Notes under the pieces: generated by a model
Seen by the model: only the letters and a program-made list of their open reading frames with translations
Told to the model about the DNA's origin: nothing
Databases searched by the model: none
In this document: positions 17,520 to 27,014 of the stretch, piece by piece
Numbering within the stretch: the stretch's first letter is position 1
Layout of the letters: the number at the start of each line of letters is the position of its first letter
Source of the DNA: Cytobacillus massiliigabonensis
GTDB lineage: Bacteria > Bacillota > Bacilli > Bacillales > Cytobacillaceae
Direction: 5' to 3'
Length of the DNA: 50,427 nt
NCBI RefSeq assembly: GCF_900199725.1
Contig: NZ_LT904904.1
Location: 2,376,550-2,426,976, forward strand
Position numbers and translations under genes: made by a program

Positions 17520-18016
17520 CAAGTTTCTTTTTTAAAATAATATTCTGAATAATAAACTACACACTCCTTTTCAATTTCATGAAATTTTTTATCAGGAAGA
17601 CTAGGAAACCAAAAGCATACCAAAAGAATGTGAAGGTTAGAGATAGTATTAAAAGAATTAAATGGTTTGAACATTATTTATTTATAATTGATAATTTAAA
17701 CTCACATAATTGCTCAAATTGGTTAAAAAATCATCTAATATTTCAATGTTTTAATTCCAGATGATGGAGAAACAAACTCATTTTAAGATTTTAAACAGGC
17801 AGATAAGCGATCTGTCTGTTTTTTTGTCTACTATTTGTAAGAATTTTCTATTAAAATGAATAAAGGATACACTTTGATAAATTGGAGATTGGAGTTAAAG
17901 GATTTAGATGTAAAATTTGAAAGATTATCTATTAAAAATATTGAAGATTTTTTTGAATGAGTTTGAAGTGATTAACAATTTTGTGTAATTTAAATTCTTG
18001 AGGTAGGGATCAGCAT
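17520..18016. other. Long intergenic stretch without a supported gene
   Basis: About 500 bases holding one terminator (17794-17826). A 61-codon frame at 17579-17764 and a 34-codon frame near 17854-17960 lack ribosome sites and protein-like composition. The last 60 bases should hold the promoter and the GAGGTAGGG ribosome site of the permease gene. Confidence 0.6.
17794..17826 (+). terminator. Intrinsic terminator
   Basis: AACAGGCAGAT / ATCTGTCTGTT arms (one G-T pair), loop AAGCG, then seven T. It probably ends the GrpB-to-membrane-protein transcript. Confidence 0.85.
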
Positions 18017-18895
18017 ATGAACTATCTAAAAATTTTCGTTATTCAAGCTGCTAGCATCATCTTACTCTTTTTTCTTGCTGCCTTGCCGTTATATTTATTT
18101 AACATGGACGGGAGATTGATTTTTCAGCCTCTTGAAATTCCTAAGGAAATTACAAATTTCATTATTGGGTTATTTACAGGTGAATCTTATTTTTATATGC
18201 AAGGGGACAGAAGGAGGTTTTTATTAAGTGATCTTTCTAGCTTCTTTCTATCATCTTACTTTTATTTATCCATATCATTAATCATCGTTATCATATTATC
18301 CTTAATTCTTGGGATTTGGTTTTGGAAAAAAAGTGAGAAATGGGTACAATCATTTTTAGGTTTTATTGGGATTATTCCTGATTTTATTCTTGTTCTCCTG
18401 CTTCAATTATTAATTACATTTATTTATAAAAAAACAGGAGCAAAAGTGGTAAAAGTAGCATCATTATCAATGGATGATCCAGCTATCTTTTTACCGATCT
18501 TTACACTTTCTATCCTGCCATTATTCTATCTAATTCGGACATTAAATGATAAGACCTATGAGGTTTTAACAGAAGATTATATTTTAACAGCAAAAGCAAA
18601 AGGATTAACAAAAAGATATATTTACCTGAACCATGTTACTAGTAATGTCCTTCCTTTTTTAAAAGCTGATTTGTATAAAATTATTGGTATATCCATCAGC
18701 AATCTTTTTATTATCGAGTATTTATATAACACAAGGGGATTGACAGAAATTCTTTTTGAATATCCCGAGAACTTTGGCTATCAATATAATATGGTTTTGA
18801 TTACACTTTTAGCCTTCTTTTTCTTATACATTTTTACTTTATTGACAATTAAACTTTTTATCTTCATAGTTGAGAGGTTTTTTATAAATGGCTAG
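18017..18895 (+). CDS. Opp/Dpp-type ABC permease, first subunit
   Basis: Binding-protein-dependent transport permease of the OppB/DppB type, 292 aa, with about six helices. The cytoplasmic coupling loop is recognisable: EDYILTAKAKGLTKRYIYLN (about 190-209), which contacts the ATPase. The early segment carries a long external loop (about 35-75). Overlaps the second permease by eight bases. No ATPase or substrate-binding protein is encoded beside the pair, so the substrate (peptide, nickel or other) cannot be inferred. Confidence 0.82.
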   Translation: MNYLKIFVIQAASIILLFFLAALPLYLFNMDGRLIFQPLEIPKEITNFIIGLFTGESYFYMQGDRRRFLLSDLSSFFLSSYFYLSISLIIVIILSLILGIWFWKKSEKWVQSFLGFIGIIPDFILVLLLQLLITFIYKKTGAKVVKVASLSMDDPAIFLPIFTLSILPLFYLIRTLNDKTYEVLTEDYILTAKAKGLTKRYIYLNHVTSNVLPFLKADLYKIIGISISNLFIIEYLYNTRGLTEILFEYPENFGYQYNMVLITLLAFFFLYIFTLLTIKLFIFIVERFFING

Positions 18896-19817
18896 ATTGA
18901 ATGTAAAACTAATAGTCGGAATTGTTATGATTGTTTTTTTCTTACTTATTGCGGTCTTTGGTTCTGTTCTGTCTCCTTATAAAATAGATGAACTTGCAGA
19001 GGTAAAATACATCCAAACAGAAGAAGGCAAAAAGTTATCCGCTCCTCCATTTCCTCCTACTAAGGAACACCTCTTTGGAACAGACCAATGGGGGTATGAT
19101 ATTTTGACACTGCTGTTGCACGGTGCAAAATTTACAATTTTCACAGTAATTATCGTAGCTTTACTAAGAGTGATAATTGGTGGGTCACTTGGTATTTACG
19201 TTGCCTTACATCAGAAAGCTCTATACTTTCCAATGAAAAGTACTAAGTTGAAAATCAATATTTTTAGCGGCTTTCCAGTCTTTATTATTCTTTATTTCAT
19301 TTTAATCAGGATTAATATTGAGCCAGTTTTGAGCCCTCTCACACTAAGTGTTATTGTTGGCAGCTTAATGGTTATTTTGGGTGTGGTAAGTGTTTATGAT
19401 AACCTCTACACTAAAACAAAGGAAATGCAAAAAAATTTATATATTTCTGCTTCTCAAGTGTTAGGAGGGAACAAATTACATATTGCCAAACAGCATATTC
19501 TCCCTAGCCTCAAAAGTCAAATTCTTATAATTTTTATGAATGAGATAATACAAGTTCTTCATTTGATTGGTCAATTAGGGATCTTCAATTTGTTTGTTGG
19601 CGGTACTTTCATTCGAATGGATCCGCCTGTCTTTATTTCGATTACGAAGGAATGGGCTGGGTTAATTGGACAGTTCCGCTCAACCATTTATTATTATCAA
19701 TGGATACTTTTCTTTCCCTTGCTTAGTTATCTATTATTGCTATTTTCCTTTTATTTAGTTTCACAAGGGATCATTCAACAAGAAAAAGTGAAGCAGAGGA
19801 AGAGTCCTATTTTGTAG
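18888..19817 (+). CDS. Opp/Dpp-type ABC permease, second subunit
   Basis: OppC/DppC-type permease, 309 aa. The N-terminal part has the HLFGTDQWGYDILTLLLHGA motif (about 62-81) typical of the second subunit, and the coupling loop reads ISASQVLGGNKLHIAKQHIL (about 185-204). Its start lies inside the end of the first permease gene, implying translational coupling and a heterodimer. Missing partners, as for the first subunit, must be supplied from elsewhere. Confidence 0.82.
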   Translation: MARLNVKLIVGIVMIVFFLLIAVFGSVLSPYKIDELAEVKYIQTEEGKKLSAPPFPPTKEHLFGTDQWGYDILTLLLHGAKFTIFTVIIVALLRVIIGGSLGIYVALHQKALYFPMKSTKLKINIFSGFPVFIILYFILIRINIEPVLSPLTLSVIVGSLMVILGVVSVYDNLYTKTKEMQKNLYISASQVLGGNKLHIAKQHILPSLKSQILIIFMNEIIQVLHLIGQLGIFNLFVGGTFIRMDPPVFISITKEWAGLIGQFRSTIYYYQWILFFPLLSYLLLLFSFYLVSQGIIQQEKVKQRKSPIL

Positions 19818-19924
19818 CTTGAGGTCGAACATTTATAGCAAAAAAGAAGGTTTTATAAACCTATAATAAAGGGGGAAACATGCATGACTGATTAAATAAT
19901 TCCTCCAGCTAAAGGGGGGATCCT

Positions 19925-20290
19925 ATGCGATCTGTGGCTTTTCTCATAGTTCTTATAGGTATTGCTGTTATTTTAGAAAAAGTAATTAATAAATTCCTTG
20001 GTGTAAAAAGGAAAAGTATTTCTGAAACATCTGGTAAGATTGTTGACCGATGGAGAAGAGGAGCGATTGTAGTTATCTTTATATGCAGTTTGCCTTTTGT
20101 TATTGCTAAAAACTATACGAGTATAAAATGGTTTTGGATATTATATTTAATCCTACTATTAGGTTCTGAATCTTACATGGAGTGGAAATACATAAAAAAC
20201 TCAAAACAATATATCAGTACACTTATTTTTCTGATTTTAGGACTAATTTTTATTTATTATTTGGAGTATTTACTTCCCATATGGAAATGA
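19925..20290 (+). CDS. DUF4181-like membrane protein
   Basis: Predicted 121 aa, with four hydrophobic segments and the stretch WILYLILLLGSESYMEWKYI near 71-90 followed by KNSKQYI, which resembles Bacillus DUF4181 proteins as I remember them. Starts at ATG after AAAGGGGGGA. Such genes often occur as several paralogues per genome. Function unknown. Confidence 0.6.
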   Translation: MRSVAFLIVLIGIAVILEKVINKFLGVKRKSISETSGKIVDRWRRGAIVVIFICSLPFVIAKNYTSIKWFWILYLILLLGSESYMEWKYIKNSKQYISTLIFLILGLIFIYYLEYLLPIWK

Positions 20291-20515
20291 ATATAGTTCA
20301 CTAATTTAGCGAGGATACTTCAATGGTTAGCCGATTACTAAAGTAAAAAACAATTGCCGGGTTAATACGATTGCTTGGAACAAGATACAATTTTTTTACA
20401 TTTAAATAAATGCATTCGAATTAAGGAAAAGCTGCAAAAGCAGAAGCTGAAATTGTAATAATAATCACAAAACCCGGCATATTAGTGGAAGATCAAGCTG
20501 CTAATTTCATAGATT

Positions 20516-21241
20516 CTATTTAGCAGAAGAAAAAAATAAAAATAATGGAATTCTTAATCGTCTTTTAAAGGTCTCCTCATTCTGAAAATTTTCTTTTTTA
20601 GGTTCAGACTCTTTTATAGACTCAATGTTAAATCCAACGGATTTAAGGTGATGAAAGTAGTCTTCAATCGTGCGATGGTGCTTGCAAACATTAGCTCCCA
20701 GCCATAATTGTTCTCGTATTCCTCTAATAAAGTAGTTATCAACTATCCAATTCGTTCTTTTCCCGCTTTTTTGTAAAGTGGAAGTGATAACAGGGTGCTC
20801 AATTGAAAAGATAAACTTTCCGCCATCTGTTAAGGAATGATATATTTTTTCAAATATGGCTTCAATATCATTAATATAATGTAAGACCAGTCTTGAAATA
20901 ACTAAATCAAAATGCCCTTTTGGGAATGTCCAATCTTCAATTGTTGAACGGACTAGATGAACATTTTTAAATGATTCTAGATTGCTTGATGCTAAGTTAT
21001 ACATGTTAGTAGAACCTTCAATCCCATGGTAACTACTGCAACCAAAATTGATTAAATCGGCTCCAATCCTACCATCTCCACAGCCTAAATCGAGAACGTT
21101 GAATTGTGATACATTACCCATTAATTCCATAAAGATTGGTTTTTCAATTGTATCATTTGGGTTTTCGTTTGATGCTCTTTTTAAAGTATATTTGTTAAAG
21201 AACTCTTGATTATCATAGTATTGAGAACCATTTGTATTCAA
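20516..21241 (-). CDS. Class I SAM-dependent methyltransferase
   Basis: Methyltransferase of 241 aa. Motif I VLDLGCGDGRIGADL (about 49-63) binds S-adenosylmethionine; later motifs FDLVISRLVLHYI (about 111-123) and LTDGGKFIFSIEHP (about 138-151) follow the Methyltransf_11/25 pattern. Start ATG behind AGGAGGC. Alone on the minus strand. The substrate is unknown. Confidence 0.85.
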   Translation of the reverse strand: MNTNGSQYYDNQEFFNKYTLKRASNENPNDTIEKPIFMELMGNVSQFNVLDLGCGDGRIGADLINFGCSSYHGIEGSTNMYNLASSNLESFKNVHLVRSTIEDWTFPKGHFDLVISRLVLHYINDIEAIFEKIYHSLTDGGKFIFSIEHPVITSTLQKSGKRTNWIVDNYFIRGIREQLWLGANVCKHHRTIEDYFHHLKSVGFNIESIKESEPKKENFQNEETFKRRLRIPLFLFFSSAK

Positions 21242-21394
21242 TAATTAAAGCCTCCTTTGAAAATGAATTTCACAAAAATTATACACAATTTAACATGCGA
21301 AATGGTTAAATTATCTGAATTAATTTTTCGATTTCAATAAGGAAGCATATTTAGGGAACGATTTTATAGCTAGAAAGAAAATTTAGGGGATAAT

Positions 21395-21562
21395 ATGGAC
21401 AAAAATAAACTTTTTATAGGCTATTTTTCAGGATTTATTTTCTGTATGTTTATGATCTATTTTCTATTTGACTATTTTTCTTGGTCATTCGTTATTGGTT
21501 CATTCACTGGAATAGCATTATTCGGACTAATCATACAAGTGATAAGCAGGAAAAGTAAATAA
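21395..21562 (+). CDS. Small two-helix membrane protein
   Basis: 55-residue frame with a good TTAGGGGA site. Two hydrophobic segments (about 6-27 and 29-50) and a basic end SRKSK give a hairpin membrane topology. Not recognised; supported only by ribosome site and composition. Confidence 0.5.
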   Translation: MDKNKLFIGYFSGFIFCMFMIYFLFDYFSWSFVIGSFTGIALFGLIIQVISRKSK

Positions 21563-21793
21563 AAAATTACCATCAATATTGAAACTGTAGAGTAATAAGA
21601 AGAGTATAGTAAAATTAATTAGACCCGAAATTTGTCTATTTTATTATGATTGTAAAGGGAAAATTAGTTTTCTTGTAGAAATGCTGCGGGATTTCAGAAA
21701 TAAAAATTAATAGATGTGATACTTGATGAAAAATTCAACAATATCACTGCCAATGAATATATTGTGTAATATCTATAATGGCGGTGGTGCGAA

Positions 21794-22435
21794 ATGGATA
21801 AAGAAATGGAACTGCTGCTGACAGGGACCGGGTTTTTGGTTGCGGGTACTTTTTTCTCTGCTTTTGGTGCTACAAAAGTATTCGCAACCGGAGAAGATGA
21901 TGGACTTGCATTTGTCGTAAAAGGTAATGCGATTGAAGGGATTGGAAACAGTCTGCAGGCGATTGCCCGTGAAAAAGCATTAGCAGATCGGGAGGCAGAT
22001 GAAAAAGAGCTTTTAGCTATTATTGGCTGCTGGTTTCAAGCGGGAGGCAATGCTGCAAATGCAATTGCAAACGAAATGATTCTAAATGAGGTAAATGTGA
22101 CGGATGCTTTGCGATTGAATGCGATTGGCAGCGGGATTCAATCAGTTGGTGCTTCGTTTGAAGCATATGGTGTACAAGATGAGGGGAAAGGGGTTGTACT
22201 TGGTGCAGCGCTCATTTCGCTTGGTTCTATGTTTGATGCAATTTCTAATCTTTATATTCTTCAAGATAAGGAAAATACGGGCAACTCAATTGCTGCTGCA
22301 GGTGCATACATTGAGTTTACTGGTGCATTGATTGCCTTCATCGCATTAACGCAGCTTATACAAACGGAAGAAGCCGAGCAGGCGAAGGAGTGTTATCATT
22401 ATTTACATTCTTCGATTAACTGCAGAAGATGTTGA
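21794..22435 (+). CDS. Repetitive glycine/alanine-rich protein, DUF6944-like
   Basis: 213-residue protein built of about six diverged units of 30-36 residues with the pattern G-(hydrophobic)-x-x-x-G-x-x-x-(N/D)-A-I; examples start near 42 (VKGNAIEGIGNSLQAIA), 76 (GCWFQAGGNAANAIANE) and 107 (LNAIGSGIQSVGASFEA). GxxxG-type spacing and small residues suggest packed helices, possibly membrane-associated. It ends in a Cys-rich tail (NCRRC). It resembles Bacillus DUF6944 repetitive proteins; function unknown. Ribosome site GGCGGTGG. Confidence 0.7.
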   Translation: MDKEMELLLTGTGFLVAGTFFSAFGATKVFATGEDDGLAFVVKGNAIEGIGNSLQAIAREKALADREADEKELLAIIGCWFQAGGNAANAIANEMILNEVNVTDALRLNAIGSGIQSVGASFEAYGVQDEGKGVVLGAALISLGSMFDAISNLYILQDKENTGNSIAAAGAYIEFTGALIAFIALTQLIQTEEAEQAKECYHYLHSSINCRRC

Positions 22436-22524
22436 GTTATTAACCAAGATTTATAGGGATGGAGAGCTTCATGATATCACTCCTTGCTATTCTATAATCA
22501 TATATCCGTAAACTTTAACTAGAA

Positions 22525-22562
22525 GAAGCGGTGGTCCTAGAAGGATCAACGCTTCATTTCGT
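22525..22562 (+). terminator. Weak terminator-like hairpin
   Basis: GAAGCG / CGCTTC outer arms with inner TG/CA and TCCT/AGGA pairs and two mismatches, followed by ATTTCGTT only. It may end the repetitive-protein transcript. Confidence 0.4.
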
Positions 22563-22693
22563 TATGGTGCTCGTAATAAAACCATTGATAAAAGAAGAGT
22601 AAATTGCTACAGTTTTTATGAATTTAATTTTATATTGGAAATTAATTAATTAAATTGGAGTTGGCTGCTCCTTAGACTAAAGGAGAGAAAATA

Positions 22694-23020
22694 ATGTTCT
22701 ATGCAATCATCTTATTTATTATTGCCGGGATAGCTGAGATTGGCGGTGGATACCTTATTTGGCAATGGCTGAGGGAAGGAAAACCGTTCTATTGGGGTGT
22801 TAGTGGAGGAATAGCATTAGCCATTTATGGAGTAATAGCCACATTTCAAACCTTTCCTTCATTTGGTAGAGTATATGCTGCATATGGTGGAGTATTTATT
22901 GTTCTATCCGTATTATGGGGATGGGGAATTGATAAGAAAACACCAGATTTATATGATTGGATAGGTGCTGGAATCTGTCTGATTGGCGTATCGGTTATGT
23001 TGTTTGCTCCGCGCCACTAA
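22694..23020 (+). CDS. YnfA (UPF0060) family membrane protein
   Basis: 108-residue protein with four hydrophobic helices; [20 protein letters not shown] (about 11-30) and [16 protein letters not shown] (about 62-77) are diagnostic of YnfA/UPF0060, a small-multidrug-resistance-like fold in the drug/metabolite transporter superfamily. ATG behind AAAGGAGAG. Monocistronic with its own terminator. Confidence 0.9.
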   Translation: MFYAIILFIIAGIAEIGGGYLIWQWLREGKPFYWGVSGGIALAIYGVIATFQTFPSFGRVYAAYGGVFIVLSVLWGWGIDKKTPDLYDWIGAGICLIGVSVMLFAPRH

Positions 23021-23035
23021 CTAGCATAGTGTTTC

Positions 23036-23077
23036 TAAAATGCCGACTCGTTTGAATACAAACGAGTCGGCATTTTT
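23036..23077 (+). terminator. Strong intrinsic terminator after the YnfA-family gene
   Basis: A perfect stem of about 18 bases (core TGCCGACTCGTTTG) with a four-base loop, then a T-run. Confidence 0.95.
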
Positions 23078-23138
23078 ATTACTACTATTTGTAAATGGTT
23101 ACTGGAACGGATGGATTTTTATTTTATTTTAAAAAGAA

Positions 23139-23164
23139 TGAAACCAAAGAATTATTCAGTCGTC
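23139..23164 (+). promoter_or_regulatory. ECF-type promoter of the first sigma operon
   Basis: TGAAAC, 16 bases, CGTC: exactly the SigW/SigM-class consensus, 34 bases before the sigma gene start. Suggests autoregulation. Confidence 0.8.
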
Positions 23165-23197
23165 TTAGCAGTAGGTAAGAAATGAGGTGGTATTTAA

Positions 23198-23737
23198 TTG
23201 AGCAGAAATACGAGCGGAAAAAATTCAAATTTAGATAGTGAAGAATGGCTAGAAAATATAATGGAGCAATATGGTGACAGGCTGACCAAGCTTTCCTATA
23301 ACTATGTGAAAGATTGGAATCTTGCAGAAGATATTGTACAGGATGTTTTCCTCACTTGTTATAAAGAATATGCAAAGATTGATAAAATTGTATCTTTTAA
23401 AGCATGGATATTTAGGATCACGATAAACAAGTGTAAAGATTTATTAAAAAGTTCAATTTTTAGAAGAGTAGTTGCAAATTCGAATATTTTTCCAATTATA
23501 AAATCTTCAGAATTAACACCAGAACTGGCGATCATGAAACGCAGTGAGGAGGAGTTTTTATCTGCTTCTGTACTTGAACTGCCAATTAAGTATCGTGAGG
23601 TTATTACTTTATATTATTATGAAGAATTATCAATTGAAGAAATAAGTGAGATCTTGAAAATAAATCAGAATACGATAAAAACTAGACTGAATAGGGCTAG
23701 AATTAAACTGAAAGCTATAATGGGAAGGTGGAGATAA
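23198..23737 (+). CDS. ECF sigma factor (module 1)
   Basis: Group 4 (ECF) sigma factor of 179 aa: region 2 about 20-90 (AEDIVQDVFLTCYKEY, then FKAWIFRITINKCKDLL) and region 4 about 125-175 (LPIKYREVITLYYYEELSIE, then IKTRLNRARIKLK). Starts at TTG behind GAGGTGG. An ECF consensus promoter lies upstream and a single-pass membrane protein gene starts one base after its stop, the standard sigma/anti-sigma layout. The inducing signal is unknown, presumably envelope stress. Confidence 0.9.
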   Translation: MSRNTSGKNSNLDSEEWLENIMEQYGDRLTKLSYNYVKDWNLAEDIVQDVFLTCYKEYAKIDKIVSFKAWIFRITINKCKDLLKSSIFRRVVANSNIFPIIKSSELTPELAIMKRSEEEFLSASVLELPIKYREVITLYYYEELSIEEISEILKINQNTIKTRLNRARIKLKAIMGRWR

Positions 23738-23738
23738 G

Positions 23739-24761
23739 ATGGAGCAAGAACTTAATAACTTGCGAAAAGCAATGAATTCTTCCACTCACAAAGGTATTCG
23801 CTTTACTGAAAGACAGAAAGAAAAAATTAAAGCAGCTATTCAACAGGAGCCTTTCAATGGTAAAAGGAAACCCACAATATCTATTTACTTTATCACTGCG
23901 TTGGCAGCATCCTTGTTTGTCTTGCTCTTTTATAAAGATATAGTTTCGAACTTAACTACAAATGAGGATATCATGCAAGGAAAAGAACTGAGCTTTGAAG
24001 ATGAGTGGGAGGTTAGAAATGATTATTCAAGAAATGGGAAGTTAATGTTCAGTATCTTCGAAGATCCTTATCTGTCTGCAGGTAAGCCTTTTGGCTATAT
24101 ATTTAGTTTTAAAGAGTCTTTTGAAAGCTATGAGGGCAAAGAATTAGAAATATACGCAGTCCATAAGGAAACAGGTGAGCGTTTAAATGTATTATCTTCT
24201 ACTAAAATTACTGAACCTTCCCCAGGATATTCAAGTTTAGGAAGGTTTACTGCAAGAATGCTGATTCCAAAAGCTGGACATTGGAAATATGAGGTTTACT
24301 TTGATAAAAACTTATATGGGGATGTAGTATTAGAAGTACAGGAAGAAAAATTTCTGCCTGTGAATATTCCTCAATTTGTTCAAAAAACAGACTTTGAAAA
24401 AATTGACTGGAATCGAAAGGCAGTAAATTTAGGCAACAATATTTTAGGGAATAAAAATAAATCAGGTGTGATTGGTGCGCTTATTCCGAGCTTGGATATC
24501 AGCCAAAAATGGATGTGGCTCTTTTGGGGGATAGATAATCCAAAGGAAACAAAAGTAACGGTCGTTGGTTATCATAGAGAAACAGAAACGGTCCATCAAA
24601 TCCTAACAACCGGTTGGACATTTGATCTTGGTGGTGCAAATAAAGGAGCGGATGCACATGCTCCCTCAAATGTGAACATTCCCCTGTCAGGTGAATGGGC
24701 AATATTCCTTTATGTTGATGGAAAGGTATTTGATGTATTAGTCTTCGATATAAATCAATAA
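23739..24761 (+). CDS. Single-pass membrane protein, probable anti-sigma factor of module 1
   Basis: 340 aa: N-terminal cytoplasmic part of about 45 residues, one membrane helix (46-65), and a large outer domain (70-340) ending EWAIFLYVDGKVFDVLVFDI, similar to my memory of DUF4871. Position one base after the sigma gene argues for an anti-sigma function with an extracellular sensor. The short N-terminal part has no ZAS zinc motif (His-x3-Cys-x2-Cys). Terminator follows at once. Confidence 0.72.
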   Translation: MEQELNNLRKAMNSSTHKGIRFTERQKEKIKAAIQQEPFNGKRKPTISIYFITALAASLFVLLFYKDIVSNLTTNEDIMQGKELSFEDEWEVRNDYSRNGKLMFSIFEDPYLSAGKPFGYIFSFKESFESYEGKELEIYAVHKETGERLNVLSSTKITEPSPGYSSLGRFTARMLIPKAGHWKYEVYFDKNLYGDVVLEVQEEKFLPVNIPQFVQKTDFEKIDWNRKAVNLGNNILGNKNKSGVIGALIPSLDISQKWMWLFWGIDNPKETKVTVVGYHRETETVHQILTTGWTFDLGGANKGADAHAPSNVNIPLSGEWAIFLYVDGKVFDVLVFDINQ

Positions 24762-24776
24762 TTATATAAGTCTAGA

Positions 24777-24811
24777 AGGACGTTAATAATCGGTTAACGT
24801 CCTACTTTTTT
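24777..24811 (+). terminator. Terminator of sigma module 1
   Basis: AGGACGTTAA / TTAACGTCCT arms, loop TAATCGG, then ACTTTTTT. Confidence 0.9.
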
Positions 24812-24923
24812 GTGTTAACACATATAGTTTTTTGCACCGAATAGAACGCTGTAAATTAATAACAGTTCCTTTTAAAGAATCACTGACAAGTACCAGGATA
24901 TCCTATTGATAGGAGGGATGGTC

Positions 24924-26144
24924 TTGGGAAAACGAATTGCATGTTTAATCATTTGCTTATGTTTTCATTCATCAATAATGGCAGCTGCTGAAACCACATT
25001 TACTGCAGCATTTATCCGTGGCCATCAGTTATGGATAAAAAAGGGAGAAGAAGAAATACAAATAACAAAAAATCGATATGTGTATTCTCCGAAATGGTCA
25101 TATGACGGCCGCTTTATTGCTTATATTGATGGGGCTGAACAAGGGACAAAGTCGGATTTATTCATTTATGATACGAAGAAGAAGGAAAGCTATCAGCCTT
25201 ACGTTAAGGTTGAAACATCTGATTTTAAATGGTCACCGATCAAAAATCAATTAGCTTACACTGTTCAAGGTTTACTAAATGTTACGAAAGAAAAGAATGA
25301 CCGCCCATATGGCTTTGAGAATGTTTCACTAGGGGTAAGCGGGTTTGAGTGGTTTCCAAATGGGAAGGAATTTATTGTTTCCTCACAATCCAGTTTGCGT
25401 CCAACTGGATGGGGACCCATTCCGCTTTATAAAATACCAGTAAATGCAAAACTGGCAAAGGATAAAATGAAGCATTTTTATACTATTCAAACAAATGATA
25501 CTAATTTATTTGCGATTTATACAGACTTTTTTAAGTGGAGTCACGATGGGAAATGGGTTAGTTTTATCGCTGTACCTACAGCTTCTTGGTCCATGGATAG
25601 TAATACATTATGTGTACTTTCCAATCGGGGAGAACCTTTTCTAGCAGCAGGAAAAATGTTAGGATACGAAGATTGGATGAAGTGGGCTCCAGCAGAAAAC
25701 CAGCTAGCATATATTTCAGGAGAAGGAAGATTTTTCGTTGAAAATAAGAATACCACAATTGCCAACATGCCGGCATCTCTTCAACAAAAGGATTATACAC
25801 CTAAAGGATATGTGGACCTGGATTTAGAATGGTCCTCTTCAGACAAGGTTATTGTGGCTCGAGCTATTGAGAATAAGGAATGGAAGGAAGGTCCTGTTCC
25901 AACAATGTTAACTGCTCTTTACGAAATAAATATAAGAACAAATGACCAAAAACAAATCACCTTTCCAAAGAATAATGAAATGGATGAGGATCCCCAAGTA
26001 ATTGGCTCTGTTCTTACATGGTTTCGTAAGAAGGAAAATGATTTTCATGGAAACGTATGGATGAAAAATGGTTTAAGCGGTAAGGAGTATAAGTGGATTA
26101 AAGATGTTGATAATGCTCCGATCTTTTTTATGTCAAACGGATGA
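24924..26144 (+). CDS. Exported TolB-like beta-propeller protein
   Basis: About 406 aa: a signal peptide (GKRIACLIICLCF, cleaved near AAAE) followed by WD40/TolB-like repeats, each with a W-S/P-x-(D/N)-G-K/R strand end: SPKWSYDGRFIAYID, FKWSPIKNQLAY, FEWFPNGKEFIV, FKWSHDGKWVSFI. I choose the TTG at 24924, seven bases after AGGAGG; the earlier TTG and the ATG at 24918 are too near that site. Secreted or surface-bound; role unknown. Monocistronic. Confidence 0.8.
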   Translation: MGKRIACLIICLCFHSSIMAAAETTFTAAFIRGHQLWIKKGEEEIQITKNRYVYSPKWSYDGRFIAYIDGAEQGTKSDLFIYDTKKKESYQPYVKVETSDFKWSPIKNQLAYTVQGLLNVTKEKNDRPYGFENVSLGVSGFEWFPNGKEFIVSSQSSLRPTGWGPIPLYKIPVNAKLAKDKMKHFYTIQTNDTNLFAIYTDFFKWSHDGKWVSFIAVPTASWSMDSNTLCVLSNRGEPFLAAGKMLGYEDWMKWAPAENQLAYISGEGRFFVENKNTTIANMPASLQQKDYTPKGYVDLDLEWSSSDKVIVARAIENKEWKEGPVPTMLTALYEINIRTNDQKQITFPKNNEMDEDPQVIGSVLTWFRKKENDFHGNVWMKNGLSGKEYKWIKDVDNAPIFFMSNG

Positions 26145-26271
26145 TTCAATAATAAGTTAGTGAAATTTGTTATAAGGTAAATTATAACATATTAAGTATA
26201 GAATTTTCAGACTTGTCATCTTTTATTTTATTGTTAATCTTAATAGAGCAATGAAATGGAGGAGGATGAGT

Positions 26272-26787
26272 ATGGTTTATAGAATTATACAAAGAGATGG
26301 ATTTGATGGGAGAATTGGAGAACTTGTTTCAATGTTAGAGTATTCAAGAAAAATTTTGTTGGAAGATATTAAAGATTTCAGTCAGTCTGATTTAGATTTC
26401 ATTGCATATGAAGGTGCTAACTCGATTGGTTCACTATTAATGCATATCGCTTCAATTGATTTTGTTCATCAAATTATAACATTCGAAAGAAGAGATTTAA
26501 ATAAAGATGAATATTCTCTTTGGGAGTCTGCATTATTTCTTGGAGAAAGGGCGAGAAATGAAATCAAAAATCGCCCTCTTAATTTTTATTTGGAAAAACT
26601 ATTTGAAACGAGAGAGAAAACTTTGGCATTGTTACGTGCTAAAGATGAGGAATGGCTGTTTGAAGAAAACACTTGGGAGAATGGTGTTTCTCATAATAAC
26701 TTCTGGCTATGGTATCACGTCATGGAGGATGAAATAAACCACCGCGGGCAGATAAGAATAATTAAGCGGATGCTGTTATGTAAATAA
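26272..26787 (+). CDS. DinB-family protein
   Basis: DinB/YfiT-like four-helix-bundle protein, 171 aa. Metal ligands fit: His in SLLMHIASIDFVH (about 57-69), and HVMEDEINHRGQIRIIKRM near the end with the His-x3-(D/E)-x2-x-His pattern. Start at the ATG at 26272, eight bases after GGAGGA. These metalloproteins often act as thiol-dependent S-transferases; the substrate is unknown here. Confidence 0.85.
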   Translation: MVYRIIQRDGFDGRIGELVSMLEYSRKILLEDIKDFSQSDLDFIAYEGANSIGSLLMHIASIDFVHQIITFERRDLNKDEYSLWESALFLGERARNEIKNRPLNFYLEKLFETREKTLALLRAKDEEWLFEENTWENGVSHNNFWLWYHVMEDEINHRGQIRIIKRMLLCK

Positions 26788-27014
26788 TAAAATCTTATTA
26801 AACTATAAGTTGCAGTAGTTGAAGAACAAGAAGAATGTTAAATGACTAAATATTGAGGTAATAGTTATATTGATGAAAATTTCATGAATATCACAAGGAT
26901 TGAAAGAAGATCGTTATGAAGACTTAATCTATTATGGAAAGATTAACCCAGCAGAAATATGAGATAATGCTATGGCATAAGAAAAAGATTTTAAAAGCTA
27001 TTGAGGAGAATGTG

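Noticed and set aside
17579..17764. 61-codon plus-strand frame, basic product
   Set aside because: No ribosome site, no recognisable domain, and it runs up to the terminator at 17794 within otherwise non-coding sequence.
20420..20523. Open frame of about 32 codons reading GKAAKAEAEIVIIITKPGIL before a stop
   Set aside because: Could be a gene remnant, but there is no start, no ribosome site and no family I recognise; too short to call a pseudogene.
26880..27014. Stretch before the histidine phosphatase that reads EDRYEDLIYYGKINPAEI and then a stop
   Set aside because: Looks slightly protein-like and might be a decayed gene end, but stops surround it and no homologue comes to mind.
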